DNA from: Hydractinia symbiolongicarpus
Lineage: Eukaryota; Cnidaria; Hydrozoa; Anthoathecata; Hydractiniidae
DNA: 64,000 bases
NCBI RefSeq assembly: GCF_029227915.1
Contig: NC_079884.1
Location: 17,858,001 to 17,922,000, forward strand
Direction of reading: 5' to 3'
Shown here: positions 54,333 through 62,460 of the stretch, piece after piece
Layout: each line of letters opens with the position of its first letter
How positions within the stretch are numbered: the first letter of the stretch is position 1
The notes under the pieces: generated by a model
Databases searched by the model: none
The model's input: the letters and a program-made list of their open reading frames with translations, nothing else
What the model was told of the DNA's origin: nothing
Program-made: the position numbers and the translations under genes

Positions 54333-55712
54333 TTACTTCCATAATTTAGATATCTCGCGCTTTTCTTCCTCATCCAAACACCAATTCCAATATCGATCCG
54401 GATGCCACGCCACTGGCATTACCTCATTCCATATTTTTACATAAAAATTGCGCTTGTGATGATGTCGCAGCAATTCATCATGAATGACATCAAAACCACG
54501 CAGCAATACAACAATCTCGAAGGGACCATTTTTGGCTGCAAATTTCATGGCCCAATCAAAGTCCGTCGCACCCCACTCTTTGCACAGCTTAACAATCTCG
54601 ATGTGACCATTGAGAGCTGCCCTTTCTAGAGCCCAATTAAAGTGCGTCGCACCCCACTCTCTGCACAGTTTAACAATCTCAATGTGACCATTTTCAGCTG
54701 CATAATCTGGAGACCAATTAAAGTCCGTCGCACCCCACTCTTTGCACAATTTAAGAATCTCAATGTGACCATTTTCAGCTGCTTTTTTCATGGCCCAATT
54801 AAAATTCGTCGCACCCCACTCTTTACACAGCTTAACAATCTCAATGTGACCATTTTCAGCTGCAAGTTTCATGGCCCAATTAAAGTCTGTCGCACCCCAC
54901 TTTTTACACAGCTTAACAATCTCGATGTGACCATTTTTAGCTGCATGTTCTAGAGCCCAATTAAAGTCCGTCGCACCCCACTCTTTGCACATTTTAAGAA
55001 TCTCAATGTGACCATTTTCAGCTGCTTTATTAATAGCCCAATTAAAGTTCGTCGCACCCAACTCTTTGCACAGTTTAACAATCTCGATGTGACCATTGAC
55101 AGCTGCAAGTTTCATGGCCCAATTAAAGTGCGTCGCACCCCACTCTTTGCACAGCTTAACAATCTCGATGTGACCATTTTTAGCTGCATGTTTCATGGCC
55201 CAATCAAAGTCTGTCGCACCCCACTCTTTACACAGCTTAACAATCTCGATGTGACCATTTTTAGCTGCATGTTCTAGAGCCCAATTAAAGTCTGTCGCAC
55301 CCCACTCTTTACACAGCTTAACAAGCTCAATGTGACCATTTTCAGCTGCTTTTTTCATGGCCCAATTAAAACTCGTCGCACCCCACTCTTTACACAGCTT
55401 AACAATTTCAATGTGACCATTTTCAGCTGCAAGTTTCATGGCCCAATTAAAGTCTGTCGCACCCCACTCTTTGCACAGCTTAAGAATCTCAATGTGACCA
55501 TTTTCAGCTGCATTATCTAGAGCCAAATCTACATCTTCAACGGTGGCTTTCAAGGCTTGACCGTAACCAGGCCTCTCCCTCGCCCTGTTATAATAAGAAG
55601 TAACAGTATCTCGCACGCTCTGTAGTCGACCTGCAAGAGCATCGCGAGTTGCTGCCACTGTCGCTGAGACAGCGTTATATATTTTACTAATTGCATTTTT
55701 GAACCAAGTCAT
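54333..55712 (-). CDS. 27-residue ankyrin-like repeat protein with TIR-encoded leader
   Basis: 459 residues, intact. Residues 1-45 ('MTWFKNAISKIYNAVSATV' onward) come from the right TIR and match the polymerase N-terminus. From about residue 70, twelve almost identical 27-residue units ('AAENGHIEIVKLCKEWGAT', then DFNWAMK) follow, with a degenerate thirteenth ('AAKNGPFEIVVLLRGF'). The C-terminal tail 'VAWHPDRYWNWCLDEEEKR' resembles tails of ankyrin-type proteins from large DNA viruses. Unit length is below the 33 residues of classical ankyrin repeats; similar short units occur in giant-virus and oomycete arrays. It probably binds host proteins. DNA units (81 bp) are homogenised, indicating recent expansion or conversion. 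Confidence 0.8.
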   Translation of the reverse strand: MTWFKNAISKIYNAVSATVAATRDALAGRLQSVRDTVTSYYNRARERPGYGQALKATVEDVDLALDNAAENGHIEILKLCKEWGATDFNWAMKLAAENGHIEIVKLCKEWGATSFNWAMKKAAENGHIELVKLCKEWGATDFNWALEHAAKNGHIEIVKLCKEWGATDFDWAMKHAAKNGHIEIVKLCKEWGATHFNWAMKLAAVNGHIEIVKLCKELGATNFNWAINKAAENGHIEILKMCKEWGATDFNWALEHAAKNGHIEIVKLCKKWGATDFNWAMKLAAENGHIEIVKLCKEWGATNFNWAMKKAAENGHIEILKLCKEWGATDFNWSPDYAAENGHIEIVKLCREWGATHFNWALERAALNGHIEIVKLCKEWGATDFDWAMKFAAKNGPFEIVVLLRGFDVIHDELLRHHHKRNFYVKIWNEVMPVAWHPDRYWNWCLDEEEKREISKLWK

Positions 55713-55964
55713 TTCTATTTATTATAGGTACATTCAGACTTCAACTAACAACGGTCGCAATTTGAGTAGGGACTTTCCCTATTCAAACAGATTTGTTGAT
55801 GTCAGCAGTTTTGTCGAGTGCCGTCATGATGTCACGTGTTTACTCATTTGAGGTATGATAAAATCTGTGACGTCACAGCTTTTTTTAGGGGTCTAAAAGC
55901 AGCGTTTTTTAATAGGGCTTTGACCGTCGAAAACCTAAACTGTACTTTAATTACCTCCCTACTC
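55576..55964 (-). repeat. Polinton right terminal inverted repeat (~389 bp)
   Basis: Inverted partner of 39034-39415. It encodes on the minus strand the same leader peptide, here fused to the ankyrin-like repeat gene, downstream of the same promoter-like block (tttattata at about 55718-55726). Confidence 0.92.
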
Positions 55965-55970
55965 TAGCTA
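55965..55970. repeat. Polinton target-site duplication, right (TAGCTA)
   Basis: Matches 39028-39033; see the note on palindromic ambiguity there. Confidence 0.8.
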
Positions 55971-56563
55971 TATTGACATGGGTAAGATGTTGGAATCGAA
56001 GAAAACTTAAATTACTGACTTTTATAGAGAGGCAAGAGAGGACATATTGTTGATGTTGGTTTTAGGGGTTAGCTTCCTGTTGCAAGCTGCATATACCATA
56101 CATTTTGTGTTGTGAGGAATAAAGTAATGGTTAAAAAGGAACACTATTCTATCATTATCAGTGCACTTTGGCCAGAAGAAATAAAAATTACAGCTAGCTA
56201 TAGACTTAAAGGAAGTTTTTTTACAGTAAGCTATAGCTTAGCAAGCTAGCTATATATGGACCTGCAAGTTGATATAAATTAACGTGGAAAAGCATTTAAT
56301 AAAGGATTTTATTTGCAAAGTATAGCTAACTAGTTATATAAAAAAGCACAGATGAAATCGATTGAAAATAAAATACACACTTCAATGATATAATGACTGG
56401 CTTTGACTTTTCGTTAGAAATTATTGTATATAAATATTACATAACTACCTAGGAAGGGATATATATAATAGCATGTTACACTGTATTACTGTGTTCTTAA
56501 TTTTGGTAAAATGCAGGAATAAATTTAGGCAAGGTCCACTTGTACAATTTTGTGATAGCATAG
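55971..56563. other. Host flank right of the Polinton, no gene
   Basis: AT-rich with GCTAGCTA words. No ORF or structured element recognised. Confidence 0.4.
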
Positions 56564-56572
56564 TAATTTTGG

Positions 56573-57041
56573 AAGAGGGTGCCGATAAGCCGCAAACGCC
56601 CGCATATATAAGGGCGAGTTCGGGCGACTTTTCGAATTAAATTAGCGGTTGTCGCCCGGAAACCGCCCGGAAACCGCCCGCACTTTCCCGAACTCGCCCG
56701 GAACATTCCCGAAATGCAATTCCTTGTAACATACCATGCGGACGATAGTTGGAAGAAGCCGCTTGAAGATAAAGGCGTTATAAGTTTATATGTTTATCAA
56801 GTGAATCTTATTTTAAACTATCAAAAACAGTTCTTTTAAGAACTTCGCTATCACATAGTAAGTTTATTTTAGTTTTTATAGTTTTTTGATTCATTAGTGG
56901 CTGTTTTTCTTTTCTTTTTCGGGCATTGTTTGGGTCTATTCGGGGGTTTTCAGGCAAATACTTGATTTTTTTTCAAAACACCGAACTCACCCGAAAACGC
57001 CCGCACTTTTTACGGCGTATGCGGCTTATCGGCACCCTCGT
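56573..57041. mobile_element. GC-rich MITE, 9-bp duplication TAATTTTGG
   Basis: Inverted ends A(A/C)GAGGGTGCCGATAAGCCG about 469 bp apart. TAATTTTGG directly precedes (56564-56572) and follows (57042-57050). Nine-bp duplications are typical of Mutator-like elements, so a MULE-derived MITE is likely. The interior has repeated 'cgcccggaaaccgcccg' words near the left end and 'aacgcccgcac' near the right. The frame at 56497-56706 is a chance read of this GC-rich stretch. Confidence 0.7.
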
Positions 57042-57172
57042 TAATTTTGGTACATTGACATAAGAAAAAATTGGCAACCAAAAATATTTGACGAAAACAG
57101 TTAGCTAAAGTCACTAATTATTTTAACCACAGTATATTATTTTATTTTAATTTTCACAGCGGTTAGGGTGAA

Positions 57173-57245
57173 GGGTCTCTTTAAGAGACAAGAAGGGTCG
57201 ATAAGGCTCTTTAAGAGACAAGAACGGTCTCTTTAAGAGACAAGA
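57173..57245 (+). repeat. Three tandem 5' monomers of the non-LTR element
   Basis: 'ggtctctttaagagacaag' and variants occur three times; copy 1 has one. Each unit holds the palindrome GTCTCTTTAAGAGAC (the middle one is shortened). This resembles the monomer-type promoters of some non-LTR elements. Confidence 0.7.
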
Positions 57246-57414
57246 GAGGAGTTGAACGTCCTCCACCATACCTTAGTTTAAAGGGGCGATTGTGGAAGTC
57301 CCATGAAATGCCACATAGTGATGGTGTCACTTTAAAAAACACCCAATCCGGTCTGTGAACGGTTGGCGCTAAGAAAGGCATCCAGCTGTAAAACAATGCC
57401 AAAACTCTTTAATA

Positions 57415-58584
57415 ATGACCATAAGAATAGTTGATCAGACAAACTGCGTAAACGGGGCTGGAACTCTAAGGAGTAAAGGTGTCGCGCACGGTAGGACAGA
57501 TGTCAGGTGGGAGCATCGTCAGATCGTTACCCAGCTATCACATCACAGGGTTGATAACACTAGGTTGAGGATGGCTAGTGTAAATGTTGGTACTCTGAGA
57601 GGCAGAGCAGGTGAAGTAGTTGAAATGTTAGAACGTAGATCTGTTGATATGTGTTGTGTTCAGGAAGTCAGGTGGAAAGGAGTTTCAGTGAGATTTGTGG
57701 AAGGTAGGAGGGCAAGGTATAAGCTTTTTTGGATTGGTAATAGTGATGGATATGGAGGAGTTGGCATATTCGTTGCAGAGAAGTGGGTAGAAAAAGTAAT
57801 AGATGTTATGCGTGTTAATAGTCGTATTATAGTGATAAAGTTTTTGATAGGTAATAGGATTGTCACTTTTCTGTCAGTTTATGCTCCACAGTGTGGACTC
57901 AGTGAGGAAGATAAAGATAAGTTTTATGATGAGTTAATAGCAGCCACATCAACGTTTGGAGACACTGAACCTGTGATGGTAGGCGGCGACTTTAATGGTC
58001 ATGTTGGGAAGTCATCTGAAGGTAATAGAGGTGTGCATGGAGGCTATGGATTTGGGAGCAGAAATAAGGAAGGGGAGTGATTGCTTGAGTTTGGAATGGC
58101 AACGGACATGGTGATTTGCAACACATCATTCAGTAAAAGACAGAGTAGGCTGATAACATATGAGTCAGGTGGTTGTAAGACACAGATAGATTGCTTCCTG
58201 GTTAGAAAGTCAGACAAGAAAGTGGTGAAGGACGTGAAGGTTATATCGGGGGAAGAGTGTGTTTCCCAGCATAGGTTGCTGGTTTGTGATATTATCTTGA
58301 AGAGTGTTAAAGAAGCCAAGGGAAAGTACAGGCCCCGTCGTAAAGTCTGGAAGCTGAAGGAAGAGGTTGTAGCAAGACAATTTAGTGCAAAAGTTCAGCA
58401 GTTAGCCCACAATGGTCAATGTGATAGTGACAATGTTGAAAGTACTTGGACTACTTTGAAGAATTGTCTTCTAGAACCTTCTGATGTTACCTGTGGGTGG
58501 ACGAAAGGAACAGCTAGACATAGACAGACCTGGTGGTGGAATAATAAGGTTGACCAGTGTATAAAGGAAAAGAGGAAACTTTGA
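57415..58584 (+). pseudogene. Endonuclease region of non-LTR copy 2
   Basis: Reading from about 57568 gives 'MASVNVGTLRGRAGEVVEM', 'CCVQEVRWKGVS' (catalytic Glu), 'SVYAPQCGLSEEDKDKFYD' and 'VGGDFNGHVGKSSEG' (Asp/Asn). TGA at 58078-58080 interrupts where copy 1 has an Arg codon. The same frame then continues to 58584 with the APE C-terminus 'LITYESGGCKTQIDCFLVR' and the linker to RT. Confidence 0.8.
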
Positions 58585-58650
58585 AAAGAGTGGAAGTCAG
58601 GTGGTAGTAAAAATATTTACTTAGAATCTAAGCGTCGTGCTCATACAGCA

Positions 58651-59879
58651 GTGTATAAGGCAAAATCAGAAGCAGAGAGAAACAGATTTGCAGATGTGTT
58701 AAGAAGGGAAGACCAGCGCCATGAGGTATTCAAGATAGCAAAGCAAATGAAGAAGACTAACCAAGATGTTGTGGGTGAAAAGTGTATACGTAATGATGGT
58801 GTTTTGGCTAGCACAGAGGAGGAGAAAAGGGTAGCTTGGAAGAATTATTATCAGGGGTTGCTTAACACTGAGTTTGATTGGGATGAGGATATTTTGTCTG
58901 ATGATGATGTTGTAGAAGGACCAGCTATGCAGATCAAGACAGAATGGGTAGTGGAGGCTATTAGGAAATTGAAAATTTGCAAAGCTGCAGGATTATCAGG
59001 TATTGTTGCAGAGATGGTAAAAGCATCTGAATTTATTGGAGTTGAGCTTATTACAAGTCTTGCTAACCAGATTATAAAGGATGGTGCTATTCCGACTGAG
59101 TGGCAGTCGAGTGTAATAGTGAATTGTTTCAAGGGCAAGGGTAATGCATTAGAAAGGGTTAACTATAGAGGTTTGAAGTTGGTTGATCAAGTAATGAAAG
59201 TTATTGAAAGAGTGATTGATAAGTTACTTAGAGAAAGGATTGATATAGATAAGATGCAATTTGGTTTTGTTCCAGGGCGTGGCACTCAGATGCAATATTT
59301 TTACTCACACAGCTTCAGGAAAAGTATTTAGGAAAGAGAAAGAATCTCTATTTTGCCTTTGTAGATTTAGAGAAAGCTTTTGATAGAGTGCCGCGTAAAG
59401 TTATTTGGTGGCCTATGAGAAAATTAGGTGTGGATGAGTGGCTAGTTACGATGGTACAGTCTATGTACAGCAATGCTAGAAGTCGTGTCAAGATTAGCGA
59501 TTCACTTAGTTATGAATTTAGTGTAAATGTTGGGGTACATCAGGGTTCTGTACTTAGTCCTTTGTTGTTTGTTCTAGTCTTAGAAGCGCTGTCGATGGAG
59601 TTCAGAACAGATTGTCCATGGGAGTTATTGTATGCAGATGATTTGGATCTCATAGCAGAGTCGATGGAAGAATTATTTGAAAAGTTTGAGAAGTGGAAGA
59701 AAGGACTAGAAGAGAAAGGGCTAAAGGTAAACACAGAAAAGTGTAAAGTCATGATTAGTAGCATTGCAGCCAAGTGTGACCTTGTAGTTGGAAAGTGGCC
59801 TTGTGGAGTTTGCAGGAAAGGGGTTGGTAGTAACTCAATTTTTTGTCAAACTTGCAAGCATTGGGTACATAAGAAGTGA
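58651..59879 (+). pseudogene. Reverse transcriptase region of non-LTR copy 2
   Basis: First piece 58651-59331 ('KICKAAGLSGIVAEM', 'NYRGLKLVDQVMKV', 'MQFGFVPGRGTQ') ends in a frameshift near 59290. The second frame gives 'FVDLEKAFDRVP', 'VHQGSVLSPLLF', 'LLYADDLDLIAESMEE' (YADD) and the Cys-rich 'CGVCRKGVGSNSIFCQTC', then HWVHKK and TGA at 59877-59879, the same stop as in copy 1. Confidence 0.82.
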
Positions 59880-60061
59880 AGTAGTATTAGTGGAAGGTTA
59901 AGAGCTGACATTCAGCTTTAATGATATACAACAGTGGCTCGTTAGAGATAGTCGAGAACTTTTGTTACTTAGGTGATATGTTGGGCAGTGAAGGTGGTGT
60001 TGGAAGAAGTGTTACTTGCAGGATAGGTTCTGCTTAGAAAAAGTTCAGAGAGTTACTTCCT

Positions 60062-60550
60062 TTGTTGACTAGCAGAGTCCTGTCAATTGAGGTAAAAGGT
60101 AGGTTGTATGAGGCCTGTGTAAGAAGTGTTATGTTGTACGGTAGTGAGACATGGGCAGTGAAGCAAGAAGATCTTGACCGTTTAGAAAGGAATGATATGA
60201 GAATGGTTAGGTGGATGTGTAACACCAGTCTGAGAGACAGAAAGAGTTCAGATGAGCTAAGAAGCAGGCTAAGTCTCCGTAGAATTAAAGATGTTATCCA
60301 GATAAGAAGATTGAATTGGCTGGGGCACTTGGAAAGAATGGAGGAGGATAATTGGGTAAGAAAGTGTAGAGACTTGATAGTTCCTGGGGCAAAGCCCAGA
60401 GGCAGACCGGGAAAGACTTGGCAGGAGGTTATAAGGACAGACTTGATACAGAGGAAGTTGAGTTTAGATCTAACACAGTCTAGATCAGATTGGAAGAGGG
60501 TCATCAATATACCCCGTCCAACCCATGCTAGCATGGAAAACGGACGTTAA
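60062..60550 (+). pseudogene. C-terminal region of non-LTR copy 2
   Basis: 'MLYGSETWAVKQEDLDR', 'MRMVRWMCNTSLRDRKS', 'RRLNWLGH'-type segment and 'GAKPRGRPGKTWQEVIRT' to the stop near 60550. Upstream, about 59920-60060 reads 'SLEIVENFCYLGDML' with an in-frame TAG near 60035. A mirrored duplicate of its last part lies at 63700-64000. Confidence 0.75.
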
Positions 60551-61789
60551 GCCAAAAATAATGGTCGAAACTTTTGTACTTTACAGATTATTCCAAAAAA
60601 TTATTTCAATGCAAAATTGAGGCGTAGCAATTTTTAAGGCAAAGTTGGTGTTCCAACTGCACTGTTTGATGTTTTTTGAAGTTGAGTGATATTAGAAATG
60701 AGTTTTTATGATCCTATTTTTAGCATCTTGGCACTTGACCACCTATATATCGATTACTCTATGAATAAGGCTACGATATATATGAGTGACCCAGTGTGAC
60801 CCTTAGCTAACAAAAACTATGAGACAGATACAGCCAGCTTTTTGACAATTTTTAATTTGGTTTATAAAAAATGTAGGTAGCTTCGCCCCTGGTTAGTTAA
60901 ATAAAGTTTCCTAGCAAACATAAATAAAGAAATTTTGGAATTGTTTTTTAATATTATAGCTAGCTAGGTATCTTTTTAATGGGCATGAAACTATTAGTTT
61001 AGAAAAAAAAACCCATTGTTTTCTTTACTTGTGTTTAATGTGCTACATTATTTTTGGTGTACTAGTAGCTATATAAATCTTGAATGACATGCTAACAATT
61101 CCTCTTTGATCAGCACTGTGATATTTTTAAGACAATATTAAAACTTGTGGTGGAACTAGCTACCAAAATAAGGTTTCTTTCTCTTTTGACTGCCAACTTT
61201 CATGATAAGTGTACCCCACAACTTGAAGCAATTAAATTAATAACCAAGTTTAGGTCTTGAACTTTCATAACATGCAATTTAATGTCAATACTGAGTATCC
61301 TCCCTTTAAATAATTGTAAAATCAATATATCGCACCAGTTTAAAAGGTGAAAATACAAAGGAAAAAGTGAATAATTCTCTGCGTATATACTGCATGTTTT
61401 TCTTAGCTCTGCGGGGGATATAAAAATTTGTCCCGCGCTTCGCTAGTGCCCAGACCTGCGCGGTATGAAGCTCCGTAATGTTTTCATCTAGAATGAGTCT
61501 TGGTGAAATATTTCTTTGTAATATAAAAAAATATTGAACCAGGGAGCAAAGTGCGCTGGTCTGTTCATGGCGCAAAACGCGTTTGCCGGATTTTTAATAT
61601 GTGCCGGGGATATACGGAATGTAAACATTTTAACCGGTTCGACGCCCCTTTAAGAACTACAAATTTTTGTATACTGCATGGCTCGCTGTACGCTGGAGAG
61701 CATATTTCAATAGATTTTTGGTCACCAGCCAAGAGTACCGTTTTATGAAACCCTGTGTGAGAAAAAAAAACAGAATAAAATTTATACAA
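60250..61789 (+). repeat. Left arm of giant inverted repeat
   Basis: Position x here equals position 124250 minus x on the other strand in 62461-64000, with no indel seen and no mismatch in the stretches compared (60545-60640, 60770-61010, 61300-61789). The arm starts at or before 60250; the right partner is cut by the window end. It contains the 3' end of retrotransposon copy 2 and about 1.2 kb of unrelated non-coding DNA. Frames at 61306-61789 have exact mirror twins and are not proposed as genes. Confidence 0.93.
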
Positions 61790-62460
61790 GACAGCATAAA
61801 ATTATATTTTATAAAGTATAAATTACATTTTTTATGTGAATAAGCCATTTTCCGTTTTTTATATAACTAACAAAAATTTTATAGCTCAGTGATTTTTTAT
61901 CTTACTAGTTCAAAAATAGTACGAAAGTTTTTCTGCACAATTTATCTGCATTCTAACTAGCTAAAAACACATGAGAAACATTACAAAATCTACTTCTACC
62001 TAAACACCATTCATCGGTAAACAAAGTTCACCAGAAAATAGTCTTTTTCGAGGTCTTGTAAAGTAAACCATTCTTTTAAGCTGAAATCGTTGATTTAGAA
62101 AGAGCAGCTTATTCCACTTCACATCTGCTTTTAATTCGAAAATTCGTAGTGCCAGGCACAGCAATATTCTTTATCCAACTTAACTAAAAGCAAAGCTTTA
62201 ATAAAAAACATCATGCGTTTTCTTTCTCCAGCTGACAAAAAAACTTTGTACGAACACCACACATGCTAGCTACGGCTTCAAAGTTTCATATTCAATTCAG
62301 CATGGAAATCTCTTTACAAGTGAGTCGCAATAAATTTATCAGGTTAGTTGTACAATTTTTATCAAGTTCTTATTTCTTTGCTGTTTTATGACCTTGATAA
62401 CAAATCTTCAAAAGTAAATATGTTGTTTTTTATCTTATTTTTGTTGTGAAAAACCTTTAT
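61790..62460. other. Unique spacer of the giant inverted repeat
   Basis: 671 bp of AT-rich DNA between the arms, not itself symmetrical. No gene recognised. Confidence 0.7.

Larger units (their letters stand above)
39034..55964. mobile_element. Polinton/Maverick element (16.9 kb)
   Basis: Bounded by inverted repeats beginning GAGTAGGGAGGTAATTAAAG and flanked by TAGCTA on both sides (39028-39033, 55965-55970), the 6-bp duplication size typical of Polintons. It carries the defining set: DNA polymerase B, RVE integrase, FtsK/HerA-type packaging ATPase and jelly-roll-type capsid candidates, plus about fifteen further genes packed with little spacing on both strands. Coding sequence looks visibly richer in G+C than the surrounding DNA. 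Several core genes carry lesions, so the copy is not autonomous. An adenain-like protease was not recognised. Confidence 0.95.
57167..60555 (+). mobile_element. Non-LTR retrotransposon, copy 2
   Basis: A plus-strand copy of the element at 9.8-13.1 kb, closely similar throughout. The 5' end has three tandem palindromic monomers containing GTCTCTTTAAGAGAC. Endonuclease and RT are recognisable but broken. The 3' end reaches 'gcatggaaaacggacgtta' but lacks the (GAT)n tail and runs directly into the large inverted repeat; a mirrored 3' part of the same element lies at 63695-64000. Confidence 0.85.

Noticed and set aside
61306-61789. Frames inside the palindrome left arm as genes
   Set aside because: They are duplicated exactly in the other arm because the DNA is mirrored, so repetition is not evidence of selection; no domains seen.
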